Shown here: positions 1 through 6,637 of the stretch, piece after piece
How the letters are laid out: every line of letters begins with the position of its first letter
How positions within the stretch are numbered: the stretch's first letter is position 1
Source: Gaiellasilicea sp038324115
Lineage (GTDB): Bacteria > Actinomycetota > Thermoleophilia > Gaiellales > Gaiellaceae
Direction of reading: 5' to 3'
Length of the DNA stretch: 19,587 nucleotides
Assembly: GCA_038324115.1 (NCBI GenBank)
Contig: JBBQHQ010000031.1
Span: 1 to 19,587, forward strand
Position numbers and translations under genes: made by a program
The notes under the pieces: model-generated
What the model saw: the letters and a program-made list of their open reading frames with translations, nothing else
What the model was told of the DNA's origin: nothing
The model's database searches: none

Positions 1-29
1 AAAGAGACGAGACCGCTTTCGCGGCCTCG
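1..29 (-). terminator. Intrinsic terminator downstream of tRNA-Ala
   Basis: Read on the minus strand, positions 29-21 and 16-8 form a 9-bp stem (one G.U pair) closed by a GAAA tetraloop (20-17). A pyrimidine run, TCTCTTT (7-1), follows. This is a standard rho-independent layout about 59 nt after the mature 3' end of the minus-strand tRNA-Ala. An 8-bp inverted repeat (32-39 with 79-86) lies in the trailer and may help 3' processing. Nothing else is recognisable in positions 30-87. Confidence 0.6.
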
Positions 30-87
30 GATTCCGTCGCTTCAGCGATTTCCAGAGATCTGAAAACCGTTCTGAAAACGACGGAAG

Positions 88-160
88 TGGAGCTAGGCGG
101 GCTCGAACCGCCGACCTCCTGATTGCGAACCAGGCGCTCTCCCAGCTGAGCTATAGCCCC
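88..160 (-). tRNA. tRNA-Ala (anticodon CGC)
   Basis: On the minus strand a complete 73-nt cloverleaf can be folded. The acceptor stem GGGGCTA/TAGCTCC includes a G3.U70 wobble pair, the alanine identity element. The anticodon loop is TTCGCAA (anticodon CGC, reading GCG codons) and the T-arm contains GGTTCGAGCCC. The discriminator base is A. CCA is not encoded, because CTT follows the discriminator, so a CCA-adding enzyme is needed. A -10-like TACAAT lies at 176-171, 10 nt before the 5' end. Confidence 0.97.
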
Positions 161-167
161 GCGGTCG

Positions 168-176
168 TAGATTGTA
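168..176. promoter_or_regulatory. Overlapping divergent -10 elements (tRNA-Ala and dehydrogenase)
   Basis: The plus strand carries TAGATT at 168-173, 8 nt before the ATG at 182. The minus strand carries TACAAT at 176-171, 10 nt before the mature tRNA 5' end. The two hexamers share 171-173, so one short AT-rich patch appears to serve both directions. No convincing -35 was found for either. Confidence 0.6.
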
Positions 177-181
177 GCGCG

Positions 182-1009
182 ATGCTGGCGGTCGTACTGG
201 ACGAGAGCGGGGTGCCGCGCCTGCGCGAGGTGGACGAGCCACCCGGCGCGCTGCGCGTGCTCGCGTGCGGCCTCTGCGGCTCCGACGTGGAGAAGCTCGG
301 GCGCGGGGTGCCTGGACTCGTGCTCGGCCACGAGGTCGTCGCGGAGGACGCCGAGGGGCGCCGCGTCGCGCTCATCCACCACCAGCCCTGCGGCGAGTGC
401 GAGCGCTGCCGCGCCGGGCACGAGTCGACCTGCGAGCAGTTCTCCGAGCCGACGATCGTCCCCGGCGGCTTCGCCGAGCGCGCGCAGGCGGCCGGCACCG
501 TCCCGCTGCCCGACGGGCTCGACGACGCGCGCGGCACCTACGTCGAGCCGCTCGCGTGTGTGCTCCGCGGCGCGGAGCGCGTGCCGGCAGGGCGGGTCCT
601 CGTGGTCGGCCAGGGCTTTGTCGGCCGGCTCTTCGCGGAGGTGCTGCGCCGGCGAGGGAACGACGTCTTCACAACCGACTCGCGGCCCGAGCGCGCTGGC
701 CGGGCTCCCGACGGGCTCGTCGACGCGCTCGTCCTCTGCGCCCCGGCGGCACCGCTCGACGCGGTCGGCCCGGGCGGCACCGTGCTCGTCTTCGCCGACG
801 CGGGGTCGGTCGCCCTCGACGGCGTCTATCGCCGCGAGCTGACGCTGGTCGGCTCGCGCTCGTCGACGCCGCGGCACATGCAGGAGGCCGCCGCGCTCCT
901 GCCCGCGCTCGACGTCCCGCTGCCGACCGTGCTCCCGCTCGCCCGCTTCGACGAGGGGCTCGAGCTCTATCGGAGCGGCGCGGCGCTGAAGGTCGTCTTC
1001 GTCCCGTGA
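182..1009 (+). CDS. Zinc-dependent medium-chain alcohol/polyol dehydrogenase-like protein
   Basis: This 275-residue protein belongs to the medium-chain dehydrogenase/reductase (MDR) superfamily, which oxidises alcohols or polyols with NAD(P). Its substrate cannot be told from sequence. The GroES-like half carries the catalytic zinc set: Cys32 in CGLCGSD, His50-Glu51 in GHE, and Glu122 in VEPLAC. It also has the four structural-zinc cysteines Cys70, 73, 76 and 84. The Rossmann half starts with VVGQGFVG (141-148). At 275 residues it is well short of the usual ~340, mainly through a reduced C-terminal half. The ATG at 182 has no Shine-Dalgarno sequence but a TAGATT box 8 nt upstream. Its stop overlaps the GTG of the next MDR gene (GTGA, 1006-1009), implying coupled translation. 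Confidence 0.85.
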   Translation: MLAVVLDESGVPRLREVDEPPGALRVLACGLCGSDVEKLGRGVPGLVLGHEVVAEDAEGRRVALIHHQPCGECERCRAGHESTCEQFSEPTIVPGGFAERAQAAGTVPLPDGLDDARGTYVEPLACVLRGAERVPAGRVLVVGQGFVGRLFAEVLRRRGNDVFTTDSRPERAGRAPDGLVDALVLCAPAAPLDAVGPGGTVLVFADAGSVALDGVYRRELTLVGSRSSTPRHMQEAAALLPALDVPLPTVLPLARFDEGLELYRSGAALKVVFVP

Positions 1010-1920
1010 GAGCGATCCGGTTCCACGGGCCGGGCGACCTGCGCCTGGAGGACGTCCCCCGCCCCGAGCCGGCGCCGGGCGACGTATTGGTGCAGATCGA
1101 GGTCGCGCTGACGGACGGCACCGACCTGAAGACCTTCCGGCGCGGCCACCCGCTGCTGCTCGACTCGCTCCCGAGTCCGTTCGGGCACGAGTTCTGCGGG
1201 GTCGACGTCGAGAGCGGCCGCCGTGTCGTCGCCGCGAATAGCGCCGCGACCGACGAGCGGGGCGTGGCGCTCGAGCTCCTGAACGGCGCCTATGCCGAGT
1301 TCCTGCTCGTGCCGGAGCGGATCGCGAGCGTCAACCTCCTCCCCGTCCCACGCGGGCTCGCGCCCGAGGTCGCGGCGATGGTGGAGCCGCTCGCCTGCTG
1401 CCTCCGAGGCGTGGACAAGGCGGGCGTTCAGAGCGGCGACCGGGTCGCGATCCTCGGCGCCGGCCCGATCGGGCTGATGCTTTGCGCCTGCGTCGCCGAT
1501 GCGGGCGGGCGTCCCGAGATCGTCGGCGGGCGGCCCGAGCGGCGAGAGCTGGCGCCGCTCTTCGGTGCGCAACCGGGCGACGGCGAGGCCGCCGATGTCG
1601 TGATCGAGGCGGCGGGGTCGGCGGAGGCGTGGGCCCGGGCGCTCGAGCTCGTCCGGCCCGGCGGCACCGCGGTCTTCTTCGGCGGGCGGGAAGCGGGGGC
1701 GACGCTGAGCGTGGACGCCTACCGCCTGCACTACGAGGAGCTGACGCTGCGGGGCGCCTTCCACCACGCGCCGCGGCACGTCCGGGCGGCGCTCGCGTTC
1801 CTGGCGAGCGGCGCCTATCCGTTCGACCGGCTCGTCACCCATCGCATCGGGCTGGAGGGCCTGCCCGGGCTCTTCGCCGACCCGCCCCGCGACCTGCTCA
1901 AGGCGGCCGTCCACCCGTAG
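1006..1920 (+). CDS. MDR-family dehydrogenase with Asp in place of the catalytic-zinc Cys
   Basis: This 304-residue MDR paralogue starts at GTG 1006, overlapping the previous stop by 4 nt. The Rossmann motif is GAGPIG (151-156). His61-Glu62 (GHE) and Glu127 (VEPLAC) match the catalytic-zinc positions, but the usual CGxCGTD is TDGTD, placing Asp37 where the zinc-binding Cys should be. The four-cysteine structural-zinc lobe is absent (region 74-90). An Asp zinc ligand at this position is known in halophilic archaeal glucose dehydrogenase (Haloferax mediterranei Asp38), so activity is plausible. It may act on a sugar or polyol, alone or as partner of the upstream protein; both are inference. Many longer open frames cross this region on both strands, but only this one carries conserved motifs. 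Confidence 0.82.
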   Translation: MRAIRFHGPGDLRLEDVPRPEPAPGDVLVQIEVALTDGTDLKTFRRGHPLLLDSLPSPFGHEFCGVDVESGRRVVAANSAATDERGVALELLNGAYAEFLLVPERIASVNLLPVPRGLAPEVAAMVEPLACCLRGVDKAGVQSGDRVAILGAGPIGLMLCACVADAGGRPEIVGGRPERRELAPLFGAQPGDGEAADVVIEAAGSAEAWARALELVRPGGTAVFFGGREAGATLSVDAYRLHYEELTLRGAFHHAPRHVRAALAFLASGAYPFDRLVTHRIGLEGLPGLFADPPRDLLKAAVHP

Positions 1921-1937
1921 CCGTCCAGGAGTGCGGC

Positions 1938-1943
1938 TACATT
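1938..1943 (+). promoter_or_regulatory. -10-like TACATT upstream of the sulfatase
   Basis: TACATT lies 9 nt before the GTG at 1953, inside the 32-nt gap after the second dehydrogenase. No Shine-Dalgarno sequence is present, so a leaderless transcript is suggested. Read-through from the dehydrogenase pair is also possible. Confidence 0.5.
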
Positions 1944-1952
1944 TGACCGCTC

Positions 1953-3656
1953 GTGCCCGCGGTCAAGCTCATCCGTGCCGCCCTCGTGGTGGCGGTCCTC
2001 ATCGCGCTGCCCGCGCTCGCGGGCGCGACCGAGGCGACCCCGGCGACGGGAGCGCGCGCGAAGCCGCGCCCGAACGTGATCGTGATCCTCACGGACGACC
2101 AGACGCTCGAGTCGATGTGGGCGATGCCGCGGGTCAATCGCCTGCTTGCGCTGGAAGGCGCCACGTTCGACAACTTCTTCGTCAGCTTCTCGCTCTGCTG
2201 CCCTTCGCGCGCCGTGCTCCTGACCGGCCAGTACAACCACAACAACGGCGTCCTCGGGAACACGTACGCGACAGGCATGTCCAGGCTCGACGCGAGCCGG
2301 ACGCTGCCCGTCTGGATGAAGCACGCCGGCTACCGGACCGCCTTCGTCGGCAAGTACCTGAACGGCTACGGCAAGTTCGCCAAGCGCGTGATCCCGCCGG
2401 GCTGGGACGACTGGTACGCGGGCACCTCGCTCGGCTACTTCGGCCACTCGATGAACCGGAACGGGAAGCTCGTCCGCTACCGCAACTCCTACCAGACCGA
2501 CGTCTACACGAACACCGCGCTCAGCGTGATCAAGCGGGATGCGAAGGCGCGGCAGCCGTTCTTCCTGTGGCTCTCGTACTTCGCGCCGCATCACGGCGAC
2601 CCCAAGGACTCGGACGATCTTCCAGGCGTTGTCTCGCCCTCCCCCGCTCCGCGCCACCGCAACGCGTTCGCCGGCGCCGCATTGCCGCAGCCGCCGTCCT
2701 TCAACGAGGAGGACATCGCCGACAAGCCGAGCGCCGTGCGCGTCAAGTCGCCGCTGACGCCGGAGCTGATCGCGGCCGAGACGGAGGCCTACCAGCAGCG
2801 GCTCGAGGCGATGCTCGCGGTCGACGAGGGCGTTGCCAGGATCGTCCAGGCGCTCAAGGCCGCGGGCGAGCTCGACAACACCGTGATCATGTACACCAGC
2901 GACAACGGCTACATGCAGGGCGAGCACCGGATCGTCGAGGGCAAAGAGGTCGGCTACGAGCCGTCGATCCGCGTCCCGCTGATCGTCCGCGGCCCCGGCG
3001 TGGCCAAGGACGTGCACATCGCCCAGGAGGCGATCAACGTCGACCTCGCGCCGACGGTGGCGCAGTTCGCCCAGGCGACCGCGACCCGCGACTACGACGG
3101 CCGTTCGCTCGTCCCCGTGCTCCGCGACCCGGGGATCCGCTGGGCGCGCGACCTGCTGATCCAGCGCGGGCCGGGCGTCTCCGTGGATGGGCCGCGCCTC
3201 TTCACCGGGATCCGCGCCGGGCACTGGAAGTACCTGGAGCACTGGACGGGCGAGAAGGAGCTCTACGACCTCTCGCTCGACCCCGACGAGGTCTCGAACC
3301 TGGCCGGCAAGGAGCCGACGGTGGCGATCCAGGCCGAGCTCGCGGCGCGACTCGCCGGGCTGCGGAACTGCGCGGGCCTGACGTGCCGCGAGCTGCCGCC
3401 GCTGGCGCTGAAGCTGAACCGCACGGACGGCTGTATCGAGGGCGCCCGAATCACCGGCGTCGCCGAGCCGGAGGTGCGGTCGGTCACCTACGAGGCGGGC
3501 GGCCGGGCCATGGCGACGGTCGGGGCGGCGCCGTTCAACCACCCACTGAGCTCGAGCGAGATCGGGCCTGGGCTCGTGCGGATCCGGGCGCTCGTCACCC
3601 TCGCCGACGGCCGCGAGCAGACGATCGACAAGCTCGTCCGCGCCTGCTCGTCGTGA
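1953..3656 (+). CDS. Exported sulfatase (formylglycine-dependent, N-acetylglucosamine-6-sulfatase-like)
   Basis: This 567-residue sulfatase hydrolyses sulfate esters using a formylglycine made from cysteine. The active-site motif is CCPSR at 82-86, with Cys82 the modified residue, followed by LLTGQY. Other family residues visible are Asp48-Asp49 (calcium), Lys134 in GKYLNGYG, the His213-His214 pair, Asp317-Asn318 in TSDNGY, His325 and Lys331. The first ~25 residues form a signal peptide or signal anchor (hydrophobic 8-23, then AGA), so the enzyme acts outside the membrane. The CCPSR form and the QYNHNNGV stretch resemble the GNS/SULF branch, but the substrate is unknown. The GTG start has a TACATT box 9 nt upstream. 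The stop overlaps the start of a sulfotransferase gene. No formylglycine-generating enzyme gene is present in this window. Confidence 0.93.
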   Translation: MPAVKLIRAALVVAVLIALPALAGATEATPATGARAKPRPNVIVILTDDQTLESMWAMPRVNRLLALEGATFDNFFVSFSLCCPSRAVLLTGQYNHNNGVLGNTYATGMSRLDASRTLPVWMKHAGYRTAFVGKYLNGYGKFAKRVIPPGWDDWYAGTSLGYFGHSMNRNGKLVRYRNSYQTDVYTNTALSVIKRDAKARQPFFLWLSYFAPHHGDPKDSDDLPGVVSPSPAPRHRNAFAGAALPQPPSFNEEDIADKPSAVRVKSPLTPELIAAETEAYQQRLEAMLAVDEGVARIVQALKAAGELDNTVIMYTSDNGYMQGEHRIVEGKEVGYEPSIRVPLIVRGPGVAKDVHIAQEAINVDLAPTVAQFAQATATRDYDGRSLVPVLRDPGIRWARDLLIQRGPGVSVDGPRLFTGIRAGHWKYLEHWTGEKELYDLSLDPDEVSNLAGKEPTVAIQAELAARLAGLRNCAGLTCRELPPLALKLNRTDGCIEGARITGVAEPEVRSVTYEAGGRAMATVGAAPFNHPLSSSEIGPGLVRIRALVTLADGREQTIDKLVRACSS

Positions 3657-4504
3657 AGTCCTCGCTCCGGCGCCTCGCGGCCGCCGTCCCAGGCCTGACC
3701 ACCGTCGGCCTCTACGGCCAAAACGCGGCCCGCGTGCTCGTCCGGGCACGCCGGAAGGAGCGCGAGGAACGGCTCGTGTTCGTGCTCGGCTCGCCGCGCT
3801 CCGGGACGACGATGTTCGCGGGCATGCTCGGCGCGCAGCCGGGGCTCGTCGACCTCGGCGAGGTGAAGCCGCTCAAGGCCTCGATCGCCCGGATCGCGGG
3901 CCTGCCGGAGGAGGAGGCGGCGCGGGAGATCAGGACGATCCTCGAGCGGATCCGCGGCCTCGCGCTCTCCCGCCGCCTGCGCGCCGTCGAGCAGACCCCA
4001 GAGGTCGCCCACGTCCTTCCCGCCGCTCTCGCCGCCTACCCCAAGGCCCGCGCGGTGCACATGATCCGCGACGGCCGCGACGTCGTCTGCTCGCTCCTCG
4101 CCGAGGGCTGGCTGAGCCGCGGCCGCGAGGGGGCCGACGACGCCGGCCTCGCGTTCGGCGACCATGCGCGGTTCTGGGTCGAGCCCGAGCGGCTGGAGGA
4201 GTTCGGCAGCGCCAGCGACGCGACCCGGGCCGCCTGGGCGTGGCGGCGGTATCTCACCGCAGCCCGCTCGGTGGAGGACGGGCGCGTGCTGGAGCTGCGC
4301 TACGAGCACCTCGTCGGCGATCCCGCCGCCGCCGCCCGCGAGGTCGCCGCACACCTGACCCTCGACGCGGCCACGCTCGAAGCCTCGCTCGGCACCGCCC
4401 ACGGCCGCTCTGTGGGCCGCTGGGAGCGCGACCTCAGCGCGGAGCAGGTCGCGGACGTGGAGCGCGAGGCGGGCGACCTCCTCCGCGAGCTCGGCTACCT
4501 CTAG
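3653..4504 (+). CDS. PAPS-dependent sulfotransferase family protein
   Basis: This 283-residue protein starts at GTG 3653, overlapping the sulfatase stop by 4 nt (GTGA). It carries the 5'-phosphosulfate-binding loop GSPRSGTT (46-53) and the 3'-phosphate-binding motif RDGRDVVCS (139-147), with Arg139 and Ser147 the expected PAPS contacts. No signal peptide or membrane segment is obvious, so it is likely cytosolic or peripheral, transferring sulfate from PAPS to an alcohol or sugar hydroxyl. The acceptor is unknown. Being coupled to a sulfate-ester hydrolase suggests both act on the same class of sulfated surface or extracellular molecule. Its TAG (4502-4504) interleaves with the nucS stop on the other strand within CTAG. 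The long plus-strand frame extending upstream to about 1931 is only the shadow of the sulfatase gene. Confidence 0.88.
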   Translation: MKSSLRRLAAAVPGLTTVGLYGQNAARVLVRARRKEREERLVFVLGSPRSGTTMFAGMLGAQPGLVDLGEVKPLKASIARIAGLPEEEAAREIRTILERIRGLALSRRLRAVEQTPEVAHVLPAALAAYPKARAVHMIRDGRDVVCSLLAEGWLSRGREGADDAGLAFGDHARFWVEPERLEEFGSASDATRAAWAWRRYLTAARSVEDGRVLELRYEHLVGDPAAAAREVAAHLTLDAATLEASLGTAHGRSVGRWERDLSAEQVADVEREAGDLLRELGYL

Positions 4505-5172
4505 GCGAAGAGGGTCAGCTCGGGCTCGCGCTCGCCGCGGAGCGCCGCGAGGTCGACCTCGACGCAGGGGATCCCGCGCGACGCTGCGAGGGTAACGGCC
4601 TGAGGCTTGAAGGACTGCGCGGCCAGGATCCCGCGGCAGCCCTCCTTCGCCGGGTCTGCTCGGATGAAGCCGAGGTAGCGCGTCAGCTGCTCGACCGCGT
4701 CGATCGTCCCGATCCGCTTGATCTCGACCGCGACCCAGCCGTCGTCGCAGTCGCGGCACATCAGGTCGACGGGGCCGATCTCCGTCATCCACTCGCGCCG
4801 GTCGAGCCGCAGCTCCGCCTCGAGCCAGTCGGGCCGGTCGGCAAGGGCCTCCTGCAGGTGCCGCTCGACGCCGTCCTTCTCCAGCCCCGCGATTTCGTCC
4901 ATCGGCACCTCGAGGTCGGAGAGGACCTCGGCGATCCGGATCTCGAGCCGGTCTTCCGTCTTGCCCGCGCGCTTGCGGACGACGATCAGGCCGTCCTCCT
5001 CCTCGATCACCGTCGGCGGCGTCATCCAGTTCAGGGGCTTGTAGCCGCCGCTGTCGGCGTGCACGAGCACCGAGCCGTCCGACTTCAGCAGCAGGAGCCG
5101 GACCGACTCCGGCAGGACGGCGGTGAGACGGCCGGTGTAGACGACCTCGCAGCGGGCAACGAGCAGGCGCAC
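4501..5172 (-). CDS. nucS: Mismatch-specific endonuclease NucS/EndoMS
   Basis: This 223-residue protein matches actinobacterial NucS in length and in its first ~55 residues (including VHADSGGYKPLNWM). NucS makes double-strand cuts at mismatches and provides non-canonical mismatch repair in bacteria lacking MutS/MutL. The N-terminal half is the dimerisation/DNA-binding domain and the C-terminal half a RecB-like nuclease. The nuclease motif is visible as GPVDL (Asp136) and VAVEIKRIG (Glu150, Lys152), with Gln162 following. The protein ends ELTLFA; LTLF fits the C-terminal beta-clamp-binding motif of the family. The start is GTG 5172, with TAGGTT 6 nt upstream (5184-5179) and no Shine-Dalgarno sequence. 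It is convergent with the sulfotransferase and divergent from the membrane protein at 5267. Confidence 0.95.
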   Translation of the reverse strand: MRLLVARCEVVYTGRLTAVLPESVRLLLLKSDGSVLVHADSGGYKPLNWMTPPTVIEEEDGLIVVRKRAGKTEDRLEIRIAEVLSDLEVPMDEIAGLEKDGVERHLQEALADRPDWLEAELRLDRREWMTEIGPVDLMCRDCDDGWVAVEIKRIGTIDAVEQLTRYLGFIRADPAKEGCRGILAAQSFKPQAVTLAASRGIPCVEVDLAALRGEREPELTLFA

Positions 5173-5178
5173 CGCCCC

Positions 5179-5184
5179 AACCTA
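5179..5184 (-). promoter_or_regulatory. -10-like TAGGTT of nucS
   Basis: On the minus strand TAGGTT ends 6 nt before the nucS GTG. A -35-like CGGACA (5206-5201) sits 16 nt further upstream, inside the palindrome at 5196-5230. No Shine-Dalgarno sequence is present. Confidence 0.55.
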
Positions 5185-5195
5185 CTGTCCTTCGC

Positions 5196-5230
5196 GGACG
5201 TGTCCGAGGGACTGTCCCTCAGACACGTCC
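5196..5230. repeat. 35-nt near-perfect palindrome between nucS and the membrane protein gene
   Basis: Two 17-nt arms (5196-5212 and 5214-5230) are reverse complements apart from one C/T difference and are separated by a single T. The left arm is GGACGTGTCCGAGGGAC. It covers the -35 region of nucS and ends next to a -35-like CTGACT (5231-5236) for the rightward gene. It could be a dispersed palindromic element, an operator, or a hairpin in a longer transcript. I did not find a second copy in this window. Confidence 0.85.
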
Positions 5231-5260
5231 CTGACTGTCGAGATCGGGCCGCGGGATACT
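5231..5260 (+). promoter_or_regulatory. Putative promoter of the membrane protein gene
   Basis: CTGACT (5231-5236) and GATACT (5255-5260) are spaced by 18 nt. GATACT ends 6 nt before the ATG at 5267, and there is no Shine-Dalgarno sequence. This fits the leaderless pattern seen at other genes here. Confidence 0.5.
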
Positions 5261-5266
5261 GCGCCG

Positions 5267-6625
5267 ATGCGCCTTCCCCTCCGACTCGGCCTCCTCCTTG
5301 TCGTCCTGGCCGCCGCGGCGCCGGCCGACGCGGGCGTGCGGGTCGTCGATCCGTTTCCGCTCGAGCAGTACGCCGGCCGGGCCGCGCTCGGGCTGCTCGT
5401 CCCCGGGGCCGGGCCGGAGGTGACGCGGGAGGGCGCCCTCTCCGCCCTCCTGCGCGGCAAGCTGGAGCACGACCTCCTCGGCGGCGTCGCGCGCGGGGAG
5501 CCGCTGATCCGCCTCGGCGAGCCCGGCGGCCCCGAGATCCTCGTCTCGCTGCCGCCGCCCGGCCGGAGCCGGAACGACCGCCGCTACCCGATCGCCCTTC
5601 TCGGCGAGCGCGGCCTCCTCACCTCGGACTCGACCAGGATCGACGGCCTCGTCTCGGTCACGGACATCGCGACCGGCAGGCTCCGCGTCGTTCCCTCGGC
5701 CGATCCCGTCGCGGAGCTGAACCGGCTGAACACGCGGATCGACCGCAACGACCGCTGGAAGCTGCCGCTGACGATCGCGCTCCTCGCGCTCGTGATCGCG
5801 CTCGCGCTCGTGCGGCCGCGGCTCGCGTTGCGCCTCCTCCTCGTCGGGCTGGCGCTGAACCTCTGGCTGACTCCGTGGCTCGCCGCCCTCACCGCGCTCG
5901 CCGCGCTCGCGCTGCCGCTCGGCTGGGCCTGCGCCGCGCTCCTCGCCGCCTACCTCGCGTCGATGGGACTCGACGCCGGGACGGTCGCGCTCTCGCCCTA
6001 CGGCCCCTCCCAGTCCGGCCGCTTCTACGGGATCGACAACCTGCTAGAGACGATGCTGCTCGTACCGGCGCTCGTCGGCGCGGCGCTGCTCGGCCGGCGG
6101 GGGATCGCGGTCGCGGTGCTCGCGCTCGTCGCGGTCGGCGGCAACCGCTTCGGCGCGGACGGCGGCGGGCTCCTCGTGCTCGCGGTCGGGCTCCTCGTGC
6201 TGGCCCTGCGGCTCCGCGGCGCCCGACCGACGCCGAGGCTCGTCGCCGCCGTCGCGCTGGGGGCGATGGCGCTCGCCCTCGCGCTCCTCGGCCTCGACGC
6301 CCTCACCGGCGGAGAGAGCCACGTCACCCGCGCCGTCGGGGACGGGCCGGGCGCCCTCGTCTCCGACGTCGGCGACCGGCTCGAGCTCTCCGTCCGCCGC
6401 ACACTCTCAGGCCCCGGCCCGCTCGGCGTCGTCCTCGCCGGCGGCGCGCTCCTCGTCGCGCTCGGGCTGCGCAGCCCGCGCCGGCCGCTGCTGGACGCGC
6501 GGCTCGCCGCCCTGGCCGTCTCGCTGCTCGTGAACGACTCGCCGGGAGACGTCGTCGCGGTCGGAGTCGCGGCCGCGATCCTGCTTGCGCGCTTCCACCT
6601 GCCCGACCGGGCACGTGCTGGTTAG
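5267..6625 (+). CDS. Polytopic membrane protein of unknown function with an extracytoplasmic N-terminal domain
   Basis: This 452-residue protein begins with a signal sequence (hydrophobic 5-22, Ala-rich end). An extracytoplasmic domain of about 140 residues follows, then roughly eight to ten membrane segments from residue 166 to 441. Distinctive stretches are LLTSDSTRIDGLVSVTD (117-133), SPYGPSQSGRFYGIDN (243-258), RFGADGGG (294-301) and ESHVTRAVGDG (350-360). From memory, a RFYGIxN / GAxxGG / SHxxR order occurs in a family of large conserved membrane proteins of Firmicutes and Actinomycetota that also carry a TSxSTRxxGLVxxTD segment. No function is established that I can cite. The conserved polar loops between membrane helices suggest an active site or transport path rather than a passive anchor. 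The ATG at 5267 follows a GATACT box by 6 nt. Confidence 0.8.
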   Translation: MRLPLRLGLLLVVLAAAAPADAGVRVVDPFPLEQYAGRAALGLLVPGAGPEVTREGALSALLRGKLEHDLLGGVARGEPLIRLGEPGGPEILVSLPPPGRSRNDRRYPIALLGERGLLTSDSTRIDGLVSVTDIATGRLRVVPSADPVAELNRLNTRIDRNDRWKLPLTIALLALVIALALVRPRLALRLLLVGLALNLWLTPWLAALTALAALALPLGWACAALLAAYLASMGLDAGTVALSPYGPSQSGRFYGIDNLLETMLLVPALVGAALLGRRGIAVAVLALVAVGGNRFGADGGGLLVLAVGLLVLALRLRGARPTPRLVAAVALGAMALALALLGLDALTGGESHVTRAVGDGPGALVSDVGDRLELSVRRTLSGPGPLGVVLAGGALLVALGLRSPRRPLLDARLAALAVSLLVNDSPGDVVAVGVAAAILLARFHLPDRARAG

Positions 6626-6628
6626 ACT
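6623..6628 (+). promoter_or_regulatory. -10 element TAGACT of the cytochrome gene
   Basis: TAGACT overlaps the end of the preceding membrane protein gene (its TAG stop is 6623-6625) and ends 9 nt before the ATG at 6638. No Shine-Dalgarno sequence is visible. Confidence 0.55.
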
Positions 6629-6637
6629 GGCCGCCGT

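Noticed and set aside
1..160. tRNA-Ala 3' end as an integration (att) site
   Set aside because: No integrase, no repeated tRNA 3' fragment and no compositional change in the window. The sequence after the tRNA looks like a trailer plus terminator.
265..1920. A single 551-codon frame that would begin inside the first dehydrogenase
   Set aside because: Only the part from GTG 1006 onward has MDR motifs. The earlier part is an arginine-rich out-of-frame reading of the first dehydrogenase.
1815..3749. A 644-codon minus-strand open frame antisense to the sulfatase
   Set aside because: It is Arg/Asp/Val/Gly repetitive with no domain, typical of the complement of a high-GC gene. The plus-strand sulfatase has complete catalytic motifs.
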